Shown piece by piece: positions 32,268 through 40,464 of a stretch of DNA of 64,000 bases (positions within the stretch are counted from its first letter, which is position 1; every line of letters begins with the position of its first letter). The notes below the pieces were generated by a model that saw only the letters and a program-made list of their open reading frames with translations, did not search any database and was not told the DNA's origin. A program made the translations under genes and the position numbers. The stretch is taken from positions 19,265-83,264 of the forward strand of contig JBDIAV010000005.1 of assembly GCA_039812645.1 (NCBI GenBank), written 5' to 3'. The stretch comes from Ancrocorticia sp039812645 (GTDB taxonomy: Bacteria > Actinomycetota > Actinomycetes > Actinomycetales > Actinomycetaceae).

Positions 32268-32299
32268 TTGCTTGTGGAGGAATGTGGAGTAAAGTGGGG
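32268..32299 (+). promoter_or_regulatory. dcw promoter with three MraZ boxes
   Basis: GTGGAG (32274), GTGGAG (32284) and GTGGGG (32294) repeat at an exact 10-base period, the TGGGN-N5 direct-repeat pattern bound by MraZ. They overlap a plausible promoter, TTGCTT (32268-32273), a 16-base spacer, and TAAAGT (32290-32295), 32 bases ahead of mraZ. Autorepression of the cluster by MraZ is the likely meaning. Confidence 0.75.
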
Positions 32300-32326
32300 G
32301 CTACGTCAACGAAGGGGAGGTGACGG

Positions 32327-32758
32327 GTGTTTCTTGGAACTTACGAGCCACGGCTTGATGAGAAGGGACGCCTGATTCTCCCCGCCAAATACCGAGACCA
32401 ACTGCAGGGCGGTCTGGTGATGACGCGAGGGCAGGAGCACTGCCTCTATGTGTTTCCATACGCAACTTTTGTGGAGATGCAGGAGCAGCTTCAGCGGGCA
32501 CCACTCACTTCCAAGGAAGCCCGTTCCTACCTACGTGTTTTTCTTTCTGGTGCGGTTGACGAAGTTCCTGACAAACAGGGGCGGATCACGATTCCTGTCG
32601 GTCTTCGCAACTATGCGGGACTGGAACGAGATCTGGCTGTCATTGGCACCGGAAATCGGATCGAGATCTGGAACCAGACGTCATGGAACGAGTACCTGAC
32701 CGAGCAAGAATCGGCATTCGCCGATCGCGAGGACGAGGTTATCCCAGGAATTTTTTGA
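32327..32758 (+). CDS. mraZ: Transcriptional regulator MraZ
   Basis: MraZ is a conserved ring-forming DNA-binding protein that controls the division and cell-wall cluster it heads. It starts at GTG (FLGTYEPRLDEKGRLILPAKYR, with the AbrB-like fold's DxKGR motif), followed by the second DxxGRI repeat DEVPDKQGRITIPVGLRNYAGL. GGGGAGG lies upstream. Its 143 residues are normal length. The three direct repeats immediately upstream are its probable operator. A 105-base spacer separates it from rsmH. Confidence 0.95.
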   Translation: MFLGTYEPRLDEKGRLILPAKYRDQLQGGLVMTRGQEHCLYVFPYATFVEMQEQLQRAPLTSKEARSYLRVFLSGAVDEVPDKQGRITIPVGLRNYAGLERDLAVIGTGNRIEIWNQTSWNEYLTEQESAFADREDEVIPGIF

Positions 32759-32863
32759 TCCTGATTGGTGATCTCTTCTGCCATCTGAGGCAATTCCCCA
32801 GCTTCAGTATGGCAGGAGAGGATCACTGCTCAGGAATGATGCTGAACGAAGAAAGGAGAGTCG

Positions 32864-33889
32864 ATGGCCAGCGACAACAACGCCGCTACCCAGCATGGCG
32901 TCGATAGCGGCGCCGTACGTGCAGCAGACAATGCTTTGCACGTCCCGGTTCTCCTGGAGGAATGCATTGGACTGCTGGCCCCGGCTTTCACGGCGGAAGC
33001 GCCGGTCATGATTGATGCGACACTCGGTATGGGTGGACACACCTTTGGGTTCCTTACAAGGTTTCCCCACCTGACCGTCGTAGGAATCGATCGGGACGCT
33101 GACGCTATCGAACTGGCAAGCGAGAGGTTGAAGGAATTCGGCTCTCGCTTCCACGCTGTTCGTACCACTTACGACCATATCGACGACGTCGCCGCACAGT
33201 TCGGACGTTCCGGACGGGTTGACGGTATCCTCATGGATCTCGGAGTGTCCTCGTTGCAGCTTGATGAGGAATCCCGCGGCTTCTCTTATTCTCATGATGC
33301 TCCCCTCGATATGCGAATGGATATCACCCAGGGCCGGACGGCTGCGGACATCCTTGCCGATTCCTCCGTGGGAGAGATTGCTCGGATCTTGTCGGATTAC
33401 GGTGACGAACGTTTTGCCTTGAAGATCGCGCGTCGGGTTGTCTCGACGCGCGACAAGCAGCCGATCACTCGGACATCTCAACTTGCGGATCTCGTCAAGG
33501 AAACGATTCCGGCAGCCACCCGTCGTACCGGTGGGAACCCCGCTAAGCGGACCTTCCAGGCGCTACGCATTGCCGTCAATGATGAGTTGTCGGTTCTCGA
33601 ACGGGCTATGCCCCGTGCGGTTGCCGCACTCGCCGTCGGCGGAAGGATTGTGGTGGAGTCCTACCAGTCATTGGAGGACAAGATCGTGAAACGCGAGCTT
33701 GCCAAGGGCGCCCGTTCCACCACTCCCGCGGGCTTGCCCGTCGAATTACCGGGGCACGAGCCCTATCTTCGCCTACTTACCCGCGGTGCTCACAAAGCGA
33801 GTACCGCTGAGGCTGCTGTCAATCCGCGCAGTGCCTCTGTCCGACTTCGCGCTGCCGAGCGGTTGCGCAACGAAGGGAGCCAGTCTTGA
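32864..33889 (+). CDS. rsmH: 16S rRNA (cytosine-1402-N4)-methyltransferase RsmH
   Basis: RsmH (MraW) methylates N4 of C1402 in the ribosomal P site. After a variable N-terminus come HVPVLLEECIGLL, the SAM-binding DATLGMGGHTFG, GIDRDADAIELA, and the family motifs MDLGVSSLQLDEESRGFSY and RTFQALRIAVNDEL. The ATG at 32864 has AAAGGAG upstream. At 341 residues it is typical. The stop TGA overlaps the TTG start of ftsL by two bases, so the two are coupled. Confidence 0.95.
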   Translation: MASDNNAATQHGVDSGAVRAADNALHVPVLLEECIGLLAPAFTAEAPVMIDATLGMGGHTFGFLTRFPHLTVVGIDRDADAIELASERLKEFGSRFHAVRTTYDHIDDVAAQFGRSGRVDGILMDLGVSSLQLDEESRGFSYSHDAPLDMRMDITQGRTAADILADSSVGEIARILSDYGDERFALKIARRVVSTRDKQPITRTSQLADLVKETIPAATRRTGGNPAKRTFQALRIAVNDELSVLERAMPRAVAALAVGGRIVVESYQSLEDKIVKRELAKGARSTTPAGLPVELPGHEPYLRLLTRGAHKASTAEAAVNPRSASVRLRAAERLRNEGSQS

Positions 33890-34572
33890 GTGCCATCCCC
33901 GCTACTCCCGTCCGTCCGGCGTCGCCATCGGCGCGTCGCTCACCGGAACAGCAGGTCATTTCTGGCCTGCCTAAGCTGGCTCTGGTACCCACCCCGGCTC
34001 CCGCCAAGGGTTTTATCTCCACGGTCATTGTGTGCCTGGCGCTCTTCCTTGGTGCCTTCGCCACCGTGTTCTATCTCAATACGCAGATGGTCGCCACCGC
34101 GTACGAGATCCAGAATGTTAACCGCCAGATTAATGCTGCCTCGGCAACGAACGAGACCTTGACTGACCAGGTCGTTCAGGTCTCTACGCCGGAAGGTCTG
34201 CGTGCCAAGGCCACCGAGTTGGGCATGGTGCCAGCTACCGATACTCGTTTCCTTGATCTGGATGCCGGGGACGTTGTTATTCCCGCCGATCCTAAGGCGG
34301 TCTTCCAGGCTCCTCCCGTTGCCCCAGTCGAAACCGATACCGAGGTAGCAACCGGTGCAGAGTCCGACGTCGCCCCCGAGGTGGCCGCGGCGGATGCAAC
34401 AACTGGCGAGGCCGTTGCCACCGGGACGGACGAATCTGTTGGAGTGGATCAATCGACCGGAGTGGACGAGTCTGCCTATTCAGGCGAGCTAGGACTCACC
34501 GAGGCTGAATCGGGAGTTGCCGATACAGAGTCGGGACTTGCTGAGACTGCAACGGAGACGCAGGGATACTAA
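33886..34572 (+). CDS. ftsL: Cell division protein FtsL with extended extracytoplasmic tail
   Basis: FtsL is a bitopic divisome protein that, with FtsB and FtsQ, activates FtsWI septal synthesis. It has a cytoplasmic Pro/Ala-rich N-terminus (1-41), one membrane helix at 42-64, and a coiled-coil/leucine-type helix to about 100 with the conserved LRAKATELGMVP. The family usually ends soon after; here about 90 extra residues (145-228) are acidic Thr/Glu/Gly-rich with degenerate repeats (DESVGVDQSTGVDES, EAESGVADTESGLAE). TTG at 33886 overlaps the rsmH stop and has AGGGAG upstream. The assignment rests on position and topology. Confidence 0.85.
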   Translation: MSAIPATPVRPASPSARRSPEQQVISGLPKLALVPTPAPAKGFISTVIVCLALFLGAFATVFYLNTQMVATAYEIQNVNRQINAASATNETLTDQVVQVSTPEGLRAKATELGMVPATDTRFLDLDAGDVVIPADPKAVFQAPPVAPVETDTEVATGAESDVAPEVAAADATTGEAVATGTDESVGVDQSTGVDESAYSGELGLTEAESGVADTESGLAETATETQGY

Positions 34573-36483
34573 ATGGCCGCGAAGAAGGATCACCCTCGAC
34601 TTCGGGCGATGCGGGTGGGCTTTTCTGAAAGGTTGAAGGCAGCTCGCAGTCAGCCGCCTTTTGCCAGGCGTCTACGCTCGATCTTCGTTATTTTCGCCGT
34701 GTGTGCGGTGTTGCTCAGCATGCGTCTCGTCGATTTGCAGGTTCTGCGCGCGGAGAAGCTTTCCGCCAGTGCCTCCGAGTTCCGTACGCGTACCGAAGTA
34801 ATCCACGCGAAGAGAGGCGATATCCTCGATTCGTCTGGTGCAGTCCTTGCTACATCGGTCGAACGCTATAACGTCGGTGTTAACCAGAACCTCATCTCTA
34901 GCTATGTGCACTACGAGCCAGATGAGGATGGCGATCTTGTTGCTGTCGGGGCTGGCGCCGCCGAAGCTGCCAAGCAGCTAGCCCCTCTTCTGGAGGTGGA
35001 TCAAGCCGAGCTCGGTGGCCTGCTATTGGGCGGCGAAGAGAAGTCATCGTTCGTGTATATCGCGAAGGATATTTCTCCGGAAAAGTGGCGTGAGATTCGC
35101 GAGCTGCGCATTACCGGTATTGAACCCGAGCAAATCATGAAGCGTGAATATCCCAATAGCAATGTGGCGGGCAACGTGATTGGCTACATGGGATTGACCG
35201 GTGAGATTCCCGAGGGAGAGACGGTCGAGCAGCCTACGGGACAGGCCGGTATTGAGCGTACGCAAAATGATGTGCTAACCGGCAAGGACGGCTCTATTAC
35301 ATATCAGGTTGCGGACGGTGCGATCCTACCCAACGCGGAGCGTACGGAAGTGGCCGCCGTCGATGGACAAAGCGTGCGTCTGACAATTGATCGTGACCTC
35401 CAGGATGTCCTAGAAGTTGCGGTAGACAAGCCGGTTGCCGAACAAGGTGCGGAATGGGCCTCGGCGACGGTCGTCGAGATTGGCACCGGGAGAATTTTGG
35501 CCCTGGCGGATTCTGGCAGGGTCGACCCGGGCAACCGCGAAGCGACGTCCCCGGAGAACTGGGGATCGCGGGCCGTGCAAGATGCTGTCGAGCCCGGCTC
35601 AACGGGAAAGCTTATGACGTTCGCGGCCGCCATTGACCAGGGCGTTGTCACGCCGGATTCACTCTTCACGGTGGAGGATCCGATCACCATGCCCGACGGT
35701 GAGGAGATCCATGACAATGACACTCACCCCACCGAGGAGATGACGGTCGCTGGAATCCTAGCGAAGTCCTACAACTCGGGTCTTGTCCAGATCGGTAACA
35801 AAGTCCCCGACGAGACGCGCATGGACTACATGAAGAAGTTCGGTATTGGCTCTCCCACGGGCATTGAGTTGCCTGCGGAGACGGGCGGTATCCTGCACGA
35901 GTTGCCGTGGGCGGGGCGAGACCACTACACCACGATGTTTGGCCAGGCATGGACCGCGAGCACAGTACAGCTTGCCCAGATGGTCTCGGTCTTCGGGAAC
36001 GACGGCGTGCGTGTACCCGTGCATATCATCGAATCGACGATCGATGCGGACGGTCAGGAGCATCCCACGCTAGTCATGGAGGATTCCGAACGGGTGGTGT
36101 CCTCGGAGACTGCCCACTCCATGCTGGACATGATGCAGGCGGTCACGGACATCAACTCGACGGGATGGCGTGCAGCCGTTCCGGGTTACAACATCGCGGG
36201 CAAGACGGGCACCGCCGAGGTTCCCGATGAGAACGGGCAGCTTACCAAGCGTGTTGGAACCTTCGTTGGACTGGTGCCGGCCGAAGACCCCCAAATTGCC
36301 ATTGCGGTGACCGTCTATAATGCGACTGGTGCCGGATACGGCGGTGATGTGGCAGCGCCAGTTTTCAAGGACACCGTGTCATTTGCGGTTCGGCAGCTGG
36401 GTATCCCGCCGTCGACCGTGCCACTTGTCCGTTTGCCGTGGTACCCGGGAGAGGAGATCGAATCCGATGACTCAGTTGGCTGA
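34573..36483 (+). CDS. ftsI: Septal penicillin-binding protein FtsI (PBP3, class B)
   Basis: This transpeptidase cross-links septal peptidoglycan and is a beta-lactam target. One N-terminal membrane helix (about 35-55) precedes the pedestal domain (RTEVIHAKRGDILDSSG) and transpeptidase domain. The active-site Ser343 is in STGK, the second motif is S399-Y-N401, and the third K544-T-G. ATG follows the ftsL stop without a gap. No PASTA domains are present at the C-terminus, unlike some firmicute PBP2x enzymes. The last 17 bases overlap murE. 636 residues. Confidence 0.95.
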   Translation: MAAKKDHPRLRAMRVGFSERLKAARSQPPFARRLRSIFVIFAVCAVLLSMRLVDLQVLRAEKLSASASEFRTRTEVIHAKRGDILDSSGAVLATSVERYNVGVNQNLISSYVHYEPDEDGDLVAVGAGAAEAAKQLAPLLEVDQAELGGLLLGGEEKSSFVYIAKDISPEKWREIRELRITGIEPEQIMKREYPNSNVAGNVIGYMGLTGEIPEGETVEQPTGQAGIERTQNDVLTGKDGSITYQVADGAILPNAERTEVAAVDGQSVRLTIDRDLQDVLEVAVDKPVAEQGAEWASATVVEIGTGRILALADSGRVDPGNREATSPENWGSRAVQDAVEPGSTGKLMTFAAAIDQGVVTPDSLFTVEDPITMPDGEEIHDNDTHPTEEMTVAGILAKSYNSGLVQIGNKVPDETRMDYMKKFGIGSPTGIELPAETGGILHELPWAGRDHYTTMFGQAWTASTVQLAQMVSVFGNDGVRVPVHIIESTIDADGQEHPTLVMEDSERVVSSETAHSMLDMMQAVTDINSTGWRAAVPGYNIAGKTGTAEVPDENGQLTKRVGTFVGLVPAEDPQIAIAVTVYNATGAGYGGDVAAPVFKDTVSFAVRQLGIPPSTVPLVRLPWYPGEEIESDDSVG

Positions 36484-37978
36484 TCTCGCAGCGCTTGTTG
36501 ATGGCAAGCACATTGGCAATACAACCGTGGAGGGCATCACATCGGATTCCCGCGCTGTCAAGTCGGGTGTTCTTTTTGCCGCGGTTCCTGGCCAGCACGT
36601 GCACGGAGCACGTTTTGCCGGGGGTGCGATTTCGGCGGGGGCGTCCGCCGTGGTTACCGATCCAGAAGGGGCGGCGATCATCAAAGGGCTGACCGGCGTG
36701 GAAGTCCCGCTTCTCATCGTCAATAACGTGTCGAGTAGGCTCGGAGAGATCGCGGCGGAAGTCTATGGCAACCCGGCGCGTGACCTGCGTACGTACGCCA
36801 TCACCGGCACGAACGGTAAGACGACGACGGCGTTCCTCCTCGAGTACATTCTTGCTTCCGCGGGGCGCGTGACGGGCCTTATTGGGACCGTCACGCTGCG
36901 CCTCGCAGGGCATGAGATCCCCGCGGCAATGACAACTCCGATGCCAGCGGACTTCCAGCGTCTCCTCGCTGACCTTGTTGACCGGGGTGGTTCGGACCTC
37001 GTTATTGAGGCTTCCTCGCACGCTCTTGCCCAGGGGCGTACCGATCCGGTGTGCTTCGACGTGGCCGGATTTACCAACCTCACCCAGGATCACCTCGATT
37101 TCCACAACACCTTCGAGGAATACTTCGACGCCAAGGCCTCGCTCTTTACCAGGCGTCGCTCGCGCCGCGCTGTGGTGTGTGTCGACGACGAATGGGGTAG
37201 GCGCCTGCTGACGAAAGCAATCGACGAACTTGGGGCCGAGAATGTTCTGGCCCTCACCGTGCAGGGCACCCTTCCTGACGGGGCGCGTGGTTGGAAAGCC
37301 AGCGCGGTTCCCGGCGCGGGCCACACCGAGATCACCTTGGAATCGACGGACGGTGAGACACTGTGTGTCTCCACTGCCCTTCCCGGCAGCTTCAACGTGG
37401 CAAACGTCGCCCTTGCTGTGATCATGGCATGTGCGTCAGGGTTGCGCCCCGAGGATCTTCCCTCCGATATTAGCCCGGCCGTTCCGGGGCGGATGGAGGT
37501 CATCGCCACGAGGCCCCGCGTTGTCGTCGATTTTGCTCACAACACGGATGCCATCATTAAGGCGATGGAAGCGCTTCGCGAGACCACCGCGGGGAAGCTG
37601 GTTGTAGTGACCGGCGCGGCAGGCGAGCGGGACAAGGGCAAGCGCCCAGCAATGGGCGCGGCTGTTGCCCGCTATGCGGACGTTGCCATCATTACAGATG
37701 ACGACCCACACTCGGAGGATCCGGCGGCAATCCGTCGTGATGTTCTCGCTGGTACGAAGGGGCACGACTCAACCGTTGTTGAGATTGCCGACCGCCGCGA
37801 AGCGATCCATACAGCGATACGTGAGGCTGCACCGGAGGATACTATTCTTCTTGCGGGTCGGGGCCACGAGACGATTCAAGAGGTCGGCCAGGAACTGATC
37901 GAGCTAGATGATCGGGTGGAAGCCCGGCGCGCACTTGCGGATCGCGCGGCGGATCCGAGTCAGGAGAAAAACGCATGA
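36467..37978 (+). CDS. murE: UDP-MurNAc-tripeptide synthetase MurE, probably not DAP-adding
   Basis: MurE ligates the third amino acid of the peptidoglycan stem. ATG 36467 follows GGGAGAGGAG inside the ftsI 3' end. The ATP loop GTNGKTT is at 114-120, then the carbamylated-lysine region KASLF and C-terminal domain. The specificity loop at 411-419 reads DDDPHSEDP; meso-DAP enzymes carry DNPR with an Arg that holds the second carboxylate. Its absence points to L-lysine (or ornithine) as substrate, consistent with Lys-type walls in Actinomycetaceae. DapF nearby then serves lysine synthesis. 503 residues; overlaps murF by four bases. Confidence 0.93.
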   Translation: MTQLADLAALVDGKHIGNTTVEGITSDSRAVKSGVLFAAVPGQHVHGARFAGGAISAGASAVVTDPEGAAIIKGLTGVEVPLLIVNNVSSRLGEIAAEVYGNPARDLRTYAITGTNGKTTTAFLLEYILASAGRVTGLIGTVTLRLAGHEIPAAMTTPMPADFQRLLADLVDRGGSDLVIEASSHALAQGRTDPVCFDVAGFTNLTQDHLDFHNTFEEYFDAKASLFTRRRSRRAVVCVDDEWGRRLLTKAIDELGAENVLALTVQGTLPDGARGWKASAVPGAGHTEITLESTDGETLCVSTALPGSFNVANVALAVIMACASGLRPEDLPSDISPAVPGRMEVIATRPRVVVDFAHNTDAIIKAMEALRETTAGKLVVVTGAAGERDKGKRPAMGAAVARYADVAIITDDDPHSEDPAAIRRDVLAGTKGHDSTVVEIADRREAIHTAIREAAPEDTILLAGRGHETIQEVGQELIELDDRVEARRALADRAADPSQEKNA

Positions 37979-39378
37979 TTCCCGTGACGCTGGCCCAATT
38001 GGCCAGAGACTGCGACGGTCAGGTTGTTGGAACTCCGACCACCGAGATCCTCGACCTTACGACCGACACCCGCGCTATTACCCCCGGAGCAATCTTTGCC
38101 GCGATCAAGGGCGCGCGAGTCGATGGCGCCTCGCTTGCGGGGGAGGCCCTCAAGAAAGGTGCCTCAGCCATTCTCACAAGTGATCCCGTCACAGCGGTGG
38201 CGTGTGGGGCGAAGCCTGAGGACGTCGTCGTCGTTGATGACGTGCAGGCAGCCATCGGAAAGCTTGCCCGGGAAAATCTCCGGCGCGTCCGCGAATCGGG
38301 AAATTCGGACTTTAAGGTTGTTGCTGTCACCGGTTCCGTCGGAAAAACGACGACGAAGGACCTGCTGGCAGCCATTTTGGCCAAACGCGGTCCCATTATT
38401 GCTCCGCCCGGCTCGTTCAACAACGAACTGGGCCTGCCTCTCACAGTTCTTCGCGCCGATGATACGACGGCAACACTGGTGCTGGAGATGGGTGCCGACC
38501 ATATCGGCAACATCGACTACCTCACCTCCATTGCGCGCCCGGACGCCGCGGCTGTCCTCATCGTTGCTCGCGCTCACCTGGGAGAATTTGGTGGCATTGA
38601 CAACGTTGCACTGGCCAAGAGCGAGCTTGTGACGGGCACCGCCCCCGGAGGCCCTGTCATTCTCAACGCGGACGATTCCCGTGTGGCAGCCATGGCCGAG
38701 CTGGCTCGGGGACCGGTGACCACCTTCTCACGGTTCGCTGAAGCCGATGTTCGAGCGCGTGACATCCGGGTCGACGACACCGGGCGGGCCTCGTTCACGC
38801 TGGTCACCCCCGTGGGTGACGCGCCGGTGGCGCTCCAGCTTGTCGGCGAGCACCACGTGACAAATGCGTTGGCCGCAGCTTCAATCTCTCTGGCGCTGGG
38901 AATCGAACTTGACCATATTGTGCATGTTCTCAGCACGACCGGTCCCGCCAGCCCGCACCGCATGGACGTGCGCGACCTGCGCGGCATCACTATGATCGAC
39001 GACGCCTACAACGGCAACCCCGATTCAATGCGCGCGGGAATCGCCGCTCTGGCGAGGCTCGGCGACGGACGTCGAAAGATTGCTGTGCTCGGGGCGATGC
39101 TGGAACTTGGCGAGGAGAGCGCCAATGAGCATGCAGCTCTCGCTCCGGTTCTCAAGCAGGCCGGGGTCTCCCTACTCATCTGTGTGGGAAGTGGGATCGA
39201 GGCACTGTCGGCCGCTGCCACCGCCCAAGATATTGACGTTGTAAATACCGCCACATCAGACGAAGCCCTGGCACTGCTCGATACCGTATTAGCAACGGAT
39301 GACGTGGTGCTCCTCAAGGGATCGAATGGCTCGGGTGTCTGGAAGATTGCGGATGCGCTGGTCGGGGAGGACGAGTAA
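37975..39378 (+). CDS. murF: UDP-MurNAc-tripeptide--D-Ala-D-Ala ligase MurF
   Basis: MurF adds D-Ala-D-Ala to complete the UDP-MurNAc-pentapeptide. The N-terminal domain has TDTRAITPGAIFAAIKG, the ATP loop is VTGSVGKTTTKDLL, and NNELGLPLTVL and LEMGADHIGNI follow. The C-terminal domain shows DDAYNGNPDSMRAGI. The ATG overlaps the murE stop (ATGA), so the two ligases are translationally coupled. 467 residues, and mraY begins directly after the stop codon. Confidence 0.95.
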   Translation: MIPVTLAQLARDCDGQVVGTPTTEILDLTTDTRAITPGAIFAAIKGARVDGASLAGEALKKGASAILTSDPVTAVACGAKPEDVVVVDDVQAAIGKLARENLRRVRESGNSDFKVVAVTGSVGKTTTKDLLAAILAKRGPIIAPPGSFNNELGLPLTVLRADDTTATLVLEMGADHIGNIDYLTSIARPDAAAVLIVARAHLGEFGGIDNVALAKSELVTGTAPGGPVILNADDSRVAAMAELARGPVTTFSRFAEADVRARDIRVDDTGRASFTLVTPVGDAPVALQLVGEHHVTNALAAASISLALGIELDHIVHVLSTTGPASPHRMDVRDLRGITMIDDAYNGNPDSMRAGIAALARLGDGRRKIAVLGAMLELGEESANEHAALAPVLKQAGVSLLICVGSGIEALSAAATAQDIDVVNTATSDEALALLDTVLATDDVVLLKGSNGSGVWKIADALVGEDE

Positions 39379-40464
39379 ATGCTAGCCATTTTAATTTCTG
39401 GGGCCTTTGGCTTCATTGGCACTCTCATCGGAACGCCGCTGCTCATCAGGATTTTGGTGAAGCGGGAGTACGGCCAGTTCATCCGACAGGACGGCCCCAC
39501 GAGTCACCAGACGAAGCGTGGCACACCCACGATGGGCGGCCTCATTATTATTCTTGCCTCGATCCTGGGTTATGCCATGGGCAACCTGTTGACGGGGCGA
39601 GCTCCGAATGCGTCCGGCGTTCTCCTCCTCTCCCTCATGGCGGGATTAGGGTTCATCGGATTCCTCGATGATTTCGCGAAGATTCGGCAAAAGCAGTCGC
39701 TCGGACTGACACCCTGGATGAAGGTGGTGGGGCAGGCCGTCATCGGTATTGCCTTCGCAGTGCTGGTCCTGCAGTTCCGTAACGGGGATAATCGCACGCC
39801 GGCTACCACACGCATTTCGTTTGTCCGTGACACGTCGATTGATCTTGCCGTGTGGGGTGCCGTTGTCGGTCTCATCCTCTTTGTTATTTGGGCGAACTTC
39901 CTTATTACGGCATGGTCGAATGCTGTCAACCTGACCGATGGCCTCGACGGCCTCGCCGCAGGCGCCTCAATGATTGCCTTTGCCTCCTATACGGTTATTA
40001 CGCTGTGGCAGGCGAATCAGGCGTGCCACGGAGTGCTGGGGGCTGCCCCTGGCTGCTACGACGTACGTGACCCGCGTGATCTCGCCATCGTGTGCGCTGC
40101 CATCGTCGGAGCCTGCTTTGGTTTCCTGTGGTGGAACACCTCACCCGCCCAGATCTTCATGGGCGACACCGGCTCATTGGCCCTCGGCGGCGCTTTCGCA
40201 GGCTTGTCCATCCTCACCCACACGGAGTTCCTCGCCCTCCTCATCGGTGGTCTCTTCCTCCTCGAAGTGTTCTCCGATGTTATTCAGGTGGGCTTCTTTA
40301 AGATGACCAGGCGGCGTGTGTTCCGGATGGCGCCGCTCCATCATCACTTTGAATTGAAAGGCTGGAAAGAAGTGACCGTGGTGGTCCGTTTCTGGATCAT
40401 TGAGGCCATTTTCGCGGCCATTGGACTGGGAATCTTCTACGCGGAATGGTTGGCTCAGCAATGA
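39379..40464 (+). CDS. mraY: Phospho-MurNAc-pentapeptide translocase MraY
   Basis: This ten-helix membrane enzyme transfers phospho-MurNAc-pentapeptide to undecaprenyl phosphate, making lipid I. Family motifs are TKRGTPTMGG, the acidic pair in FLDDFAKIRQKQSLGL, NLTDGLDGLAAGA (catalytic Asp region) and PLHHHFELKGW near the C-terminus. Start ATG immediately follows the murF stop. 361 residues is normal. Its stop overlaps the murD ATG. Confidence 0.95.
   Translation: MLAILISGAFGFIGTLIGTPLLIRILVKREYGQFIRQDGPTSHQTKRGTPTMGGLIIILASILGYAMGNLLTGRAPNASGVLLLSLMAGLGFIGFLDDFAKIRQKQSLGLTPWMKVVGQAVIGIAFAVLVLQFRNGDNRTPATTRISFVRDTSIDLAVWGAVVGLILFVIWANFLITAWSNAVNLTDGLDGLAAGASMIAFASYTVITLWQANQACHGVLGAAPGCYDVRDPRDLAIVCAAIVGACFGFLWWNTSPAQIFMGDTGSLALGGAFAGLSILTHTEFLALLIGGLFLLEVFSDVIQVGFFKMTRRRVFRMAPLHHHFELKGWKEVTVVVRFWIIEAIFAAIGLGIFYAEWLAQQ

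Noticed and set aside
31624..32326. RNase P RNA, tmRNA or SRP RNA in the gap before mraZ
   Set aside because: None of the conserved cores (GAGGAAAGTC, GGGGCTGAACGG, AGGTCAGGTCCGGAAGG) is present on either strand.
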